Shown one piece after another: positions 7,493 to 15,010 of a stretch of DNA of 60,834 nt. The position numbers were made by a program, and so were the translations under genes. Location: the NCBI RefSeq assembly GCF_018784445.1, contig NZ_WQOH01000029.1, positions 1 through 60,834 of the forward strand, given 5' to 3'. Each line of letters starts with the position of its first letter. Position 1 is the stretch's first letter. This DNA comes from Gemmiger formicilis. Its GTDB lineage: Bacteria; Bacillota; Clostridia; Oscillospirales; Ruminococcaceae. Under the pieces are notes generated by a model. The model did not search any database, was not told the origin of the DNA, and was given only the letters and a program-made list of their open reading frames with translations.

Positions 7493-8824
7493 ATGAAATC
7501 TACTCATCAGACGTTACTTGCACTCTCCGTTTCCTGCGTGCTGGCGGCCAGTCTGGCAGGCTGCGGCGTCCAGATCACCGGCGTAGCGCTGGACCTGCCG
7601 GACAGCCTGGAAAAAGGCGCGGTCATCACCGCCGAACCCGAATACATTTTTGACGGTGCAACGCCCGAGAGCGCCGCCCTTGCCAAAAAGCTGGACGCAC
7701 TGGGCATAGGCTATGTGTCCAGCGATCCCACCGTCGTAATGGTAGACGACTTCGGCAACCTTGCCGCGCTCAAGGCGGGCACGGCCGAGGTAGCGCTGTC
7801 CAGCCAGGACGGCACCCTCACTGCCAGCAAGACGATTGAGGTCGTTGTCACGCCGACGGACATTACCACCACGGACACGCTGACCCTGACCACTGGTGAA
7901 GCCGCCGCGCTGGAAACCGCCGTGGCCCCGGAGGACGCGACCCATGTTGCCATTACTTACACTTCTTCCGACGATGCCATTGCCACGGTCAGCGACGCGG
8001 GCGAGGTCACAGCCGTGGCGGCTGGCGAAGCGGATATCACCGCCGCTGTGGACGGCACGGAGCTTGCGGCTGTCTGCCAGGTCACGGTTCTGCCTGCGAT
8101 TGAAAGCGTCGAATTGAGCGACACCGCGCTGACCCTGCAGCCCGAGGAAACGGCACAGCTTACCTATACTGTTGCTCCCGAAGAAGCCCTTGCCGACAAT
8201 GTTACTTATACCAGCAGTGACGAAACCGTTGCCACGGTGGACGCGGAGGGCAATGTCACCGCTATTGCTGACGGTACGGCCACTATTACAGTTGATGTAA
8301 ACGGTGTGACGGCTGAATGTGAAGTCACGGTCGCCACCAAGGCCGCCAGCACAGTGGGCAACAGCAATAGCGGTTCTTCTACCGCTTCCGGCGGTCAGGC
8401 ACAAAATTCTAGTGCCGCGGCTTCTTCCAGTTTTGAATATGGCGCAATTCCGTTTAGTAATGCGAACGATGGAACGTGGTGGTACATCGACCAAGCCGAT
8501 TCCCCCTATTGGGCTGTACTCAACAATATCAATGCCATGCGCGCGGCTGGTGGTCTTTCTGCTTTGTCCGCCAGTAGCAGTCTTGACAGCATTGCTTATA
8601 GTAGATGTGACTACCAGTTAAAAAATAATACGTTGTCCCACGATGGAGCGCAGACCCCCGAAATTCTCGCTCAAAGTCAAAAGAGTGCATCCGAAGTTTG
8701 TAGCGGTTGGCAAAACAGCCCCAGCCATTACGCCGTTATTATGAACCCCAATTTTACGCAAATTGGTATTTGCTGTTATTTTGAGATTGGCGGTAAAACT
8801 ATTTGGTGCTGCACGTTTGGGTAA
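7493..8824 (+). CDS. Lipoprotein with Ig-like (Big_2) repeats and C-terminal CAP domain
   Basis: A 443-residue surface lipoprotein. The signal peptide ends in lipobox LAGC (Cys24). Three bacterial Ig-like repeats follow (about 28-115, 118-200, 203-285), with the typical YTSSD..VATV...G.VTA.A.G.A.IT pattern. A Ser/Gly-rich linker (about 287-312) leads to a CAP/SCP domain (about 330-443) containing NINAMRAAGG, LSHDG and SEVCSGWQNSPSHYAVIM. CAP domains occur in extracellular proteins of varied function; no activity can be assigned. The last 400 bases are visibly AT-richer than the Ig-repeat part. An AGAAAGGA site precedes the ATG. Confidence 0.85.
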   Translation: MKSTHQTLLALSVSCVLAASLAGCGVQITGVALDLPDSLEKGAVITAEPEYIFDGATPESAALAKKLDALGIGYVSSDPTVVMVDDFGNLAALKAGTAEVALSSQDGTLTASKTIEVVVTPTDITTTDTLTLTTGEAAALETAVAPEDATHVAITYTSSDDAIATVSDAGEVTAVAAGEADITAAVDGTELAAVCQVTVLPAIESVELSDTALTLQPEETAQLTYTVAPEEALADNVTYTSSDETVATVDAEGNVTAIADGTATITVDVNGVTAECEVTVATKAASTVGNSNSGSSTASGGQAQNSSAAASSSFEYGAIPFSNANDGTWWYIDQADSPYWAVLNNINAMRAAGGLSALSASSSLDSIAYSRCDYQLKNNTLSHDGAQTPEILAQSQKSASEVCSGWQNSPSHYAVIMNPNFTQIGICCYFEIGGKTIWCCTFG

Positions 8825-8917
8825 GAGGAATATCCTGATTTTAAATCTAGTATAACTATACCACAAGTAATTTCAAAAATTCACTATATAGCATCATATT
8901 TTTAGCAGAGCAAAAAT

Positions 8918-8962
8918 AAAAAGCACCAAAATCTAACAAAACGCTAAATTCTGGTGCTTTTT
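8918..8962. terminator. Bidirectional terminator-like hairpin
   Basis: AAAAAGCACCA (8918-8928) pairs with TGGTGCTTTTT (8952-8962), with further A/T pairs inside, giving T runs on both strands. It can serve the CAP lipoprotein gene on the plus strand. On the minus strand it sits just after a tRNA-end-like sequence. Confidence 0.7.
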
Positions 8963-9073
8963 GGTGACCCATACGTCCATCTCCCCCGCCCTAAAAACAG
9001 TCCGCAGGACTGTTTTTGCCCTGCGGGACGCGGACGCAGGGCCCGGGCTTTTCGATTCCCGTATGGGTCACCA
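8962..9073. repeat. 112-bp palindromic element with tRNA-Glu-end inverted repeats
   Basis: Perfect 14-base inverted termini TGGTGACCCATACG / CGTATGGGTCACCA bound this segment. They match the acceptor end plus CCA of the adjacent tRNA-Glu except for one base. The right arm extends into TTCGATTCCCG, the T-arm sequence. Inside are two hairpins: AAAAACAGTCC..GGACTGTTTTT (8993-9017) and GCCCTGCG..CGCAGGGC (about 9019-9042). No protein is encoded. See findings. Confidence 0.65.
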
Positions 9074-9110
9074 TTTACGCCCGACACCTGTTGAAAAGTA
9101 AATATAAAGA

Positions 9111-9144
9111 AAAAAGCACTACCTCAAATGAAGTAGTGCTTTTT
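9111..9144 (-). terminator. Terminator after tRNA-Glu
   Basis: AAAAAGCACTAC (9111-9122) pairs with GTAGTGCTTTT (9133-9143). Read on the minus strand it is a stem ending in a T run, directly after the CCA end of the tRNA. Confidence 0.75.
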
Positions 9145-9218
9145 GGTGACCCGTACGGGAATCGAACCCATGTTACAGCCGTGAAAGGGCCGTGTCTTAA
9201 CCGCTTGACCAACGGGCC
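9144..9218 (-). tRNA. tRNA-Glu (UUC)
   Basis: The 75-nt cloverleaf has acceptor arms GGCCCGT / ACGGGTC, a D-arm, anticodon loop CTTTCAC with anticodon UUC, and T-arm GGTTCGATTCC. The CCA end is encoded (9146-9144). It is transcribed together with tRNA-Met from the promoter at 9422-9450. Confidence 0.95.
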
Positions 9219-9223
9219 ATATA

Positions 9224-9305
9224 ATACAAGATTTCGCTAAAACAGCAAGCAACTTATCGGCTACTATTGCAACCGACCCCCAAGTATTTTAGCGAAACCT
9301 TGTAT
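9224..9305. repeat. Imperfect inverted repeat between the two tRNA genes
   Basis: ATACAAGATTTCGCTAAAA (9224-9242) is almost perfectly complementary to TTTTAGCGAAACCTTGTAT (9287-9305), enclosing about 44 bases. In the precursor RNA it would form a long stem separating the two tRNAs, so it may help processing. That role is inferred. Confidence 0.6.
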
Positions 9306-9309
9306 CATG

Positions 9310-9386
9310 TGGTAGCGGTAACTGGATTTGAACCGGTGACACTTCGGGTATGAACCGAATGCTCTAGCCAACTGAGCTATACCGCC
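9310..9386 (-). tRNA. tRNA-Met (CAU, elongator type)
   Basis: The 77-nt cloverleaf begins GGCGGTATAGCTCAG, has anticodon loop TTCATAC (CAU), T-arm GGTTCAAATCC and encoded CCA. The G1-C72 pair and T-loop differ from the initiator tRNA found at 60.7 kb. A CAU tRNA-Ile needing lysidine is the alternative; the body resembles elongator Met more. Confidence 0.9.
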
Positions 9387-9421
9387 ACATTTGTGAGCTG
9401 CGCTCTCGAGAACGCTATATT

Positions 9422-9450
9422 ATTATAGCCGACAGTGCCCCCTATGTCAA
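9422..9450 (-). promoter_or_regulatory. Consensus sigma-A promoter for tRNA-Met/tRNA-Glu
   Basis: TTGACA (9450-9445), a 17-base spacer and TATAAT (9427-9422) on the minus strand, about 40 bases before tRNA-Met. Confidence 0.9.
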
Positions 9451-9481
9451 GTAGTTTTCCCCGAAAAAATTCAAAAAATAC

Positions 9482-9514
9482 AAAAAAAATCCCGCATTGC
9501 GGGTGCAATGCGGG
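9482..9514 (-). terminator. Terminator of serS
   Basis: CCCGCATTGC / GCAATGCGGG (9491-9500 with 9505-9514), followed on the minus strand by a T run (complement of 9482-9489), 45 bases after the serS stop. Confidence 0.85.
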
Positions 9515-9558
9515 AAAAACTCTAAAAGCTTCCCCAAAAGGGGAAGGCTCTTTCAAAA

Positions 9559-10866
9559 TTACTTCTTGTTGGGCACCAACACGGCCTTGCCGCCCATGTA
9601 GGGGCGCAGGACCTCGGGGATGGTGACGGTGCCGTCGGCCTGCAGGTGGTTTTCCAGGAAGGCGATCAGCATACGCGGCGGGGCCACGCAGGTGTTGTTC
9701 AGCGTGTGGGCCAGCTGGGTCTTGCCATTCTCATCCTTAAAGCGGATGCGCAGGCGGCGGGCCTGGGCATCGCCCAGGTTGGAGCAGGAGCAGACCTCAA
9801 AGTACTTCTGCTGGCGCGGGCTCCAAGCCTCGATATCGCAGCTCTTGACCTTCAGATCGGCCAGATCGCCGGAGCAGCACTCCAGCTGGCGGACAGGGAT
9901 CTCCATGGAGCGGAACAGCTCGACGGAGTTCTTCCACAGCTTATCGTACCAATCCATGCTGTCCTCGGGCTTGCAGACGACGATCATCTCCTGCTTCTCG
10001 AACTGGTGGATGCGGTAGATGCCGCGCTCCTCGATGCCGTGGGCGCCCTTCTCCTTGCGGAAGCAGGGGCTGTAGCTGGTCAGGGTCAGGGGCAGCTTGG
10101 CGCCGTCCAGCGTCTGGTCGATGAAGCGGCCAATCATGGTGTGCTCGGACGTGCCGATCAGGTACAGATCCTCGCCCTCGATTTTGTACATCATAGCGTC
10201 CATTTCAGGGAAGGACATAACACCCTTGACCACATCGCCGTGCATCATGAACGGCGGGATGACATAGGTAAAGCCCTTGTCGATCATGAAATCGCGGGCG
10301 TAGGCCAGCACAGCCTCATGCAGGCGGGCAATGTCGCCCAGCAGGTAATAGAAGCCGTTGCCGGAGACGCGGCCGGCGGCGTCGAGGTCGATGCCGTCGA
10401 AGCTCTCCATAATGTCAACATGGTACGGAATGGGGTAGTCAGGCACGACCGGCTCGCCGAAGCGCTGGACCTCGACGTTATGGCTGTCGTCGGGGCCGAT
10501 GGGCACGCTGGGGTCGATCATCTGGGGGATCGTGTACATGATCTCCTGAATCTTGGCCTGCAGCTCAGTCTCCTTGGCTTCCAGCTCCTTCAGGCGGTCA
10601 GCCTGGGCGGTGACCTGCTTCTTGATTTCCTCGGCCTCGGCGGCCTTGCTGGGGTCCTTCTTGGCCTGGCCCATCAGTGCGCCGATCTGCTTGGACAGCT
10701 TGTTGCGGTTTGCGCGCAGGTCGCTGGCCTCGCCGATGGCGGCGCGGTACTCGGCGTCGAGCTTGATGACCTCATCGACGAGGGGCAGCTTGGCGTCCTG
10801 GAACTTTTTCTTGATGTTTTCCTTGACAGCGTCCGGGTTTTCACGGACAAAACGAATGTCTAACAT
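9559..10866 (-). CDS. serS: Seryl-tRNA synthetase
   Basis: A 435-residue class II aminoacyl-tRNA synthetase that charges tRNA-Ser. Residues about 1-110 form the antiparallel coiled-coil arm (SKQIGALMGQAKKD...AQADRLKELEAKE) that binds the long variable arm of tRNA-Ser. The catalytic core shows motif 2 (PCFRKEKGAHG) and the class II C-terminal motif around NNTCVAPPRMLIAFLENH. The length is normal and the ATG has GAGGAG upstream. It follows parB in the same direction after two repeat elements. No T-box leader is visible upstream. Confidence 0.97.
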   Translation of the reverse strand: MLDIRFVRENPDAVKENIKKKFQDAKLPLVDEVIKLDAEYRAAIGEASDLRANRNKLSKQIGALMGQAKKDPSKAAEAEEIKKQVTAQADRLKELEAKETELQAKIQEIMYTIPQMIDPSVPIGPDDSHNVEVQRFGEPVVPDYPIPYHVDIMESFDGIDLDAAGRVSGNGFYYLLGDIARLHEAVLAYARDFMIDKGFTYVIPPFMMHGDVVKGVMSFPEMDAMMYKIEGEDLYLIGTSEHTMIGRFIDQTLDGAKLPLTLTSYSPCFRKEKGAHGIEERGIYRIHQFEKQEMIVVCKPEDSMDWYDKLWKNSVELFRSMEIPVRQLECCSGDLADLKVKSCDIEAWSPRQQKYFEVCSCSNLGDAQARRLRIRFKDENGKTQLAHTLNNTCVAPPRMLIAFLENHLQADGTVTIPEVLRPYMGGKAVLVPNKK

Positions 10867-10897
10867 AGTGGTACTCCTCTATTCAATATTTGCTTTT

Positions 10898-10984
10898 GTA
10901 GGGGCCGGACATATCCGGCCCTCGGCTTTACAAATAAATAGCATTTTATGGGTAGGCTGCGGGCGGGGCATACCCCGCCCCTAC
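10898..10984. repeat. REPIN (inverted pair of REP palindromes)
   Basis: GTAGGGGCCGGACATATCC... (10898-10923) and its inverted mate GGGCGGGGCATACCCCGCC..CCTAC (10959-10984) enclose an AT-rich centre. It has the same architecture as the transposase-flanking palindromes at 21.7-22.3 kb. Confidence 0.8.
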
Positions 10985-10986
10985 AA

Positions 10987-11180
10987 GGCTTTCCCCTCGG
11001 GGCTGCGCCCGCAGGCGGCTGATGAGGGAAAAGTTCATCTTCATTGCGCGTCAGCGGGTCATTGCCGGAAACTTGCCCCTCATCCGGCCTGCGGCCACCT
11101 TCAGTCTACGCGCTAAGAGCCGCCTACGGCGGTTGCGCTCCGACACGCGCCTGCGGGCGCAGCCCCAAGGGGGAAGGCTT
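10987..11180. repeat. Large nested-palindrome element with an inserted segment
   Basis: A copy of the larger family directly abutting the REPIN. The left half reads GGCTTTCCCCTCGGGGCTGC then GCCCGCAGGCGGCTGATGAGG; the right half contains GCCCCTCATCCGGCCTGCGG. About 50 extra bases (near 11105-11160) interrupt the right arm before CAAGGGGGAAGGC. Confidence 0.65.
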
Positions 11181-11192
11181 TATAACGGCTGC

Positions 11193-12071
11193 TCACCCTT
11201 CCGGGTCATACATTCCCAGCAGGCTCACGAACTTTTGCAGCATATCGTCGCTGTAAAAGTCGATTTTCAGCGAGCCTTTTCCGTCCTTGTATTCCACGTG
11301 GACCTCGCTGCCGGTCACCTCTTTCAGGGCGGCTTCGACCTCGACGGCACGCTTCGGGCGGGTGAAGTTATCCTTTTCCTTCGGCGGCTTGGCGGGCTTG
11401 GCCAGCTTTTTGCACAGGGCCTCGGTCTGGCGCACATTCAAATTCTGTGCGACGACCTCGGCGGCGGCCTGCTGCATCAGCTCGGCGCTGGGCAGGCCCA
11501 GCAGCACCTTTGCGTGGCCGAAGCTCAGCTTGCCCGCGCTGACCATGCGGCGCACATCCTCGGGAAGGGCCAGCAGGCGCAGGCTGTTGGTGACGGCGCT
11601 GCGGCTTTTGCCCAGCTTTTTGGCGGCGCTCTCCTGGGTCAGGCCGTACTTGTCGATGAGCTGTCGGCAGCCCTCGGCCACCTCGATGGGGTCCAGGTCC
11701 TCGCGCTGCAGGTTTTCGATCAGTGCCAACGCGGCGGCCTGCTCGTCGGTCACATCCTTGATGATGACCGGGACCTCGTCCAGGCCCGCCAGCCGGGCGG
11801 CACGCCAGCGGCGCTCGCCCGCAATGATGATGTACCCGGTGCCCACCTTTTTAGGCCGCACCGCGATGGGCTGCAGCAGGCCGTTTTCGGTGATGCTGTC
11901 GGCCAGCTGATTCAGCGCATCCTCGTCAAAGCGTTTGCGGGGCTGTTCGGGGTCCGGCTCGATTTCCCGCAGCGGCAGGGTCGAGCTGGACGGCTCATCG
12001 CTGATATCGGGCAGTTCGGCAAACAGGCTGTCCAGTCCTTTGCCAAGCCCGCCCAGCTTTTTTTTTGCCAT
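11193..12071 (-). CDS. parB: Chromosome-partitioning protein ParB (Spo0J)
   Basis: A 292-residue CTP-dependent DNA clamp that loads at parS and spreads to organise the origin. The N-terminal ParB/Srx domain (about 30-125) contains the CTP-binding region with GERRWRAARLAG and LIENLQREDLDPIE. A helix-turn-helix (about 138-165, LTQESAAKKLGKSRSAVTN) reads parS. The last 60 residues form the dimerisation domain after a charged linker. It starts 12 bases after parA's stop, with a GGAGGG site, so the pair is an operon. Four parS-like sites lie within the next 10 kb towards the origin. Confidence 0.97.
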   Translation of the reverse strand: MAKKKLGGLGKGLDSLFAELPDISDEPSSSTLPLREIEPDPEQPRKRFDEDALNQLADSITENGLLQPIAVRPKKVGTGYIIIAGERRWRAARLAGLDEVPVIIKDVTDEQAAALALIENLQREDLDPIEVAEGCRQLIDKYGLTQESAAKKLGKSRSAVTNSLRLLALPEDVRRMVSAGKLSFGHAKVLLGLPSAELMQQAAAEVVAQNLNVRQTEALCKKLAKPAKPPKEKDNFTRPKRAVEVEAALKEVTGSEVHVEYKDGKGSLKIDFYSDDMLQKFVSLLGMYDPEG

Positions 12072-12083
12072 GGGCGTCCCTCC

Positions 12084-12848
12084 TTACCGTTCGTTGTTGG
12101 CTAAAAATTCCCGCGCCAGTTCCATGTAGGCGTCGCAGCCCTTGCCGTTCGGCTCATAGAAATTGATGGGCATACCAAAGCTGGGTGCCTCGCTCAGGCG
12201 CACGGTGCGAGGGATGACGGCGCGGTAGACCTTGTCGCCAAAGTACTTTTTGACCTGCGCGACGACCTGCATCGTCAGGTTCAGCCGCCCGGAATACATC
12301 GTGAAGAGCACGCCCTCGATGTCCAGGTAGCGGTTGTACTTTTTGCGCACGGTCTTTAGGGTCGTCATCAGTTCGCTCAATCCTTCCAGCGCGAAGAATT
12401 CGCACTGCATCGGGATGATGACCGTGTCCGCCGCGCAGAGGGCATTGACGGTCAGCAGGTCGAGCGACGGTGCGCAGTCGATGAAGATGTAGTCGTAGAG
12501 CGGCACGACCGGTGCTAAGACGGTGCGCAGACGCATCTCACGCCGGGGCACCGAGACAAGCTCGATGGGAGCACCCGCCAGCTGGGTGTTGGAGGGTAAA
12601 AGATCCGCGTTGTACTCGGTTTTCACGATGGCCCCGCGGACGTCCTCGTCGTCGATCAGGCAGGTGTAGGTGTCGGCCTCGACCTTGTTTTTGGATATTC
12701 CGTACCCGGAGGTGGTGTTGCCCTGGGGGTCCAGATCCACGATCAGGACCTTCTTACCCAGCGCCGCCACACAGGCACTCAGGTTGACGGCGGTGGTGGT
12801 TTTGCCAACGCCGCCCTTCTGGTTTGCTATTGCGATGACTTTTGCCAC
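12084..12848 (-). CDS. parA: ParA/Soj chromosome-partitioning ATPase
   Basis: A 254-residue deviant-Walker ATPase of the ParA/MinD family. It starts with the deviant Walker [14 protein letters not shown] (residues 10-22), then [10 protein letters not shown] at 38-47 (Walker A') and [12 protein letters not shown] (Walker B). As a nucleotide-dependent DNA-binding dimer it works with ParB in origin segregation, and Soj-type proteins also regulate DnaA. The start is GTG 12848, with GGGAGG 6 bases upstream. It lies 12 bases before parB. A possible TATAAT at 12908-12903 on the minus strand would give it a promoter, though the -35 is poor. Confidence 0.97.
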   Translation of the reverse strand: MAKVIAIANQKGGVGKTTTAVNLSACVAALGKKVLIVDLDPQGNTTSGYGISKNKVEADTYTCLIDDEDVRGAIVKTEYNADLLPSNTQLAGAPIELVSVPRREMRLRTVLAPVVPLYDYIFIDCAPSLDLLTVNALCAADTVIIPMQCEFFALEGLSELMTTLKTVRKKYNRYLDIEGVLFTMYSGRLNLTMQVVAQVKKYFGDKVYRAVIPRTVRLSEAPSFGMPINFYEPNGKGCDAYMELAREFLANNER

Positions 12849-12960
12849 GCCGTACCTCCCCTATTTTTGCGTTTTTTGGGCGGCACAGGGCCGCTTGGTA
12901 TTATTATAGCACAAAAATTGGGGATAAAAAAGGGGTTAAACAGAAAAAAGCCCCGGTAAA

Positions 12961-12976
12961 TGTTCCACGTGGAACA
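12961..12976. promoter_or_regulatory. parS site (perfect palindrome)
   Basis: TGTTCCACGTGGAACA is a perfect 16-base palindrome close to the Bacillus parS consensus TGTTNCACGTGAAACA. It lies in the noc-parA intergenic region, the usual kind of place for ParB loading near an origin. Confidence 0.9.
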
Positions 12977-12990
12977 TTTACCGGGGCAAA

Positions 12991-13130
12991 GGCTTCTCCC
13001 TTGGGAGAAGCTGTCTGCGAAGCAGACTGATGAGGGGCGGCCTTGGCTCTACGGCCCTCTTTACCGAGCGGCACCCTTACGCCGCCCCTCATCCGGCTTT
13101 TGGCCACCTTTCCTCTAAGGGGGGAAAGCT
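12991..13130. repeat. Large nested-palindrome element (about 140 bp)
   Basis: GGCTTCTCCCTTGGGAGAAG, then GTCTGCGAAGCAGAC, then TGATGAGGGGC on the left; GCCCCTCATCCGGC...CCTCTAAGGGGGGAAAGC on the right. It separates parS from noc. Confidence 0.7.
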
Positions 13131-13138
13131 TTTCTTCC

Positions 13139-14005
13139 TCACACCTTCACCGCAAACTCGCTGTCCTCCTTCTTGGGGGCGTCCTCCTGCTTGCCTACGG
13201 TCCCGTCACTGCTGACCGGTATCCTCACTATGTACTCCAAACATCCGTCATGCTTATCGCAGTGCGTCGTGGCGGCTATCCCCTTCTGGGTCATCAAATC
13301 CACCGCGTGCTGCAGCGTGTTTACAAAGAACCGCACATCCCGCACCATGGGGATCGTGCGGCGGCAGGGGCTGGGGGCGTTTGGCGCGGTCAACATCTGA
13401 TCCACGAGCTTGTCCGCCTGGCGCACACTCATTTTGTCCCGCGCCATCTTTTCCAGCGCGGCTGTGCGGCGGCCCTCGGGCAGGCGCAGGGCGGCGCGGG
13501 CGTGGCGCTCACTCAAATGGTTAGCCGTGCAAAGCTGCTGCTGTTCCGGCGTCAGGGTCAGCAGCCGCAGTTTGTTGGCAAGGGCGGGCTGGCTCAAGCC
13601 CAGCCGCCGCGCGGCCTCGGCCTGGGTGCAGCCCCACAGGCGGATGACCTCCTTGATGCCCCGCGCCGTGTCAAACGGATCCAGCTGGCTGCGCTGCAGA
13701 TTTTCGAGAAGTCCCAGCGCGGCGGACTCGCTGTCGTCGTAGTCGGCCAGAATCGCAGGGACCTTGTCCAGCTTGGCCAGGCGGCAGGCACGCAGCCGGC
13801 GTTTCCCCGCCACAAGCTGGTATTTGCGGATACCGACCCGCCGCACGCTGATGGGCTGCAGCAGACCGTTTTGCAAAATGCTGACCGCCAGCGCAGCGAT
13901 TTCCGGCTCATCAAAGGCGGTGCGGGCCTGGTAGGGCGACGGCTCGATGCAATCCACCGGCAGCATTAAAATACGGCCCTGCTTTTGGATATCATTCTTT
14001 GGCAA
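13139..14005 (-). CDS. noc: Noc-like ParB-family nucleoid occlusion protein
   Basis: A 288-residue second ParB-family protein, placed between rsmG and parA exactly where Noc sits in Firmicutes. It has the ParB/Srx nucleotide-binding domain (KYQLVAGKRRLRACRLAK near 65-82; LGLLENLQRSQLDPFD near 96-111) and an HTH (CTQAEAARRLGLSQPAL near 125-141). Noc proteins bind specific sites and the membrane to block division over the nucleoid. Whether this one has a distinct binding site or shares parS cannot be told from sequence. The start is TTG 14005, with GGGGAGG 8 bases upstream. Confidence 0.85.
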   Translation of the reverse strand: MPKNDIQKQGRILMLPVDCIEPSPYQARTAFDEPEIAALAVSILQNGLLQPISVRRVGIRKYQLVAGKRRLRACRLAKLDKVPAILADYDDSESAALGLLENLQRSQLDPFDTARGIKEVIRLWGCTQAEAARRLGLSQPALANKLRLLTLTPEQQQLCTANHLSERHARAALRLPEGRRTAALEKMARDKMSVRQADKLVDQMLTAPNAPSPCRRTIPMVRDVRFFVNTLQHAVDLMTQKGIAATTHCDKHDGCLEYIVRIPVSSDGTVGKQEDAPKKEDSEFAVKV

Positions 14006-14050
14006 TTTCGGTTCCTCCCCCTGGGTTTACTGTATGCCTGCCGCAAAGCT

Positions 14051-14076
14051 GAGGGCCGGGTATGCCCGGCCCCTAC
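14051..14076. repeat. Single REP palindrome
   Basis: One unit (GGCCGGGTATGCCCGGCC then CCTAC) between noc and rsmG, without a visible inverted mate. Confidence 0.7.
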
Positions 14077-14090
14077 AAAAGCGGCCCATA

Positions 14091-14133
14091 AAAATATGCT
14101 ATGCTTTTTTCTACAAAAAGCATAGCATATTTT
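14091..14133 (-). terminator. Terminator-like AT-rich hairpin after rsmG
   Basis: AAAATATGCTATGCTTTTT and AAAAAGCATAGCATATTTT form a 19-base perfect stem around a 5-base loop. It lies 53 bases after the rsmG stop. There is no separate T run outside the stem, so it may act as a processing or pause hairpin. Confidence 0.6.
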
Positions 14134-14185
14134 ATACGCCCGGGAAAGAAAAATCGTTCGCCCGGATATCCGGTTTTTCGCGGTG

Positions 14186-14890
14186 TTACAACGGTTTCTT
14201 TGCGATTTTTCCGCCGTTTCGGGGGTAAACCGTCGGAGTTTGCGATATTTTTTTGCAGAAAACCAGTCCCCGCGCACTGCCGTCCGGCAGGGTGAACTGC
14301 CGGGTTTCCTCATATCGGCCGCCCAGCTTTTTCAGGGCGTTGGCCGCAGCCTTAGCCTCGGCATCGGCTTCGGGGCCCTTCATGGCGATGAACCGCCCGC
14401 CCACCTTGACCAGCGGCAGGCAGTATTCGCTCAGCACCGGCAGGGCCGCCACGGCACGGGCACTGGCAATGTCGAACTGCTCACGCCAGACCTTGCGGGC
14501 GGCTTCCTCGGCGCGCTCCTTGGCAAACTCGACCCCGGTCAGGCCCAGTTCGGCACAGGCGTATTTCAAAAAGTCCACCCGCTTGCCGGTGGGTTCCATC
14601 AGGGTCAGCGCCAAATCGGGCTTGTAGATTTTCGCCACGATGCCCGGGAACCCTGCCCCGGTGCCGACGTCCACCATCTTGCCCTGCACCTCGGGCTGGG
14701 CCGCAAACAGCAGGCTGTCCGCAAAGTGGCGGTCCTCGATGCCCTCGGGGCTGGTGATGGCGGTCAGATTGACCTTCTCGTTATAGCTGACCAGCAGCTC
14801 GGCGTACTTGTCCAGCGAGTCCAGCTGGGTGGGGGTCAGGGTGATGTTCCATGTGGAACATTTGGTGGCTAATCTTGCTTTATCTATCAT
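14186..14890 (-). CDS. rsmG: 16S rRNA (guanine527-N7)-methyltransferase RsmG
   Basis: A 234-residue SAM-dependent methyltransferase that makes m7G527 in 16S rRNA. The family marks are NEKVNLTAIT (38-47), DRHFADSLL and the SAM loop VDVGTGAGFPGI near 73-84, then ASARAVAALPVLSEYCLPL. Length is normal apart from a basic tail of about 15 residues. A parS-like site is embedded near its start (14845-14860). It follows mnmG after a REPIN, the usual gidA-gidB order. Confidence 0.96.
   Translation of the reverse strand: MIDKARLATKCSTWNITLTPTQLDSLDKYAELLVSYNEKVNLTAITSPEGIEDRHFADSLLFAAQPEVQGKMVDVGTGAGFPGIVAKIYKPDLALTLMEPTGKRVDFLKYACAELGLTGVEFAKERAEEAARKVWREQFDIASARAVAALPVLSEYCLPLVKVGGRFIAMKGPEADAEAKAAANALKKLGGRYEETRQFTLPDGSARGLVFCKKISQTPTVYPRNGGKIAKKPL
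14845..14860. promoter_or_regulatory. parS-like site inside rsmG
   Basis: TGTTCCATGTGGAACA differs by one central base from the perfect site at 12961. It lies in the first codons of rsmG, where it encodes part of CSTWNI. Confidence 0.75.
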
Positions 14891-14915
14891 CTGCTTTTTT
14901 CCTTATCACTGCTTT

Positions 14916-15010
14916 GTAGGGGCCGGGCATGCCCGGCCCTCAACCTTTCCGTTTCTACCCTTTCGGGGCAATACATTTTACGCTGCGGGCCGGGCATGCC
15001 CGGCCCCTAC
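14916..15010. repeat. REPIN overlapping the mnmG stop codon
   Basis: GTAGGGGCCGGGCATGCC.. (14916-14941) and inverted mate ending GGCCCCTAC (to 15010) enclose about 40 bases. The right terminus supplies the TAG stop of mnmG (15009-15007). Confidence 0.85.

Noticed and set aside
10867-11192. T-box or other riboswitch upstream of serS
   Set aside because: The gap is fully explained by a REPIN and a nested-palindrome element. No T-box sequence or specifier loop is visible.
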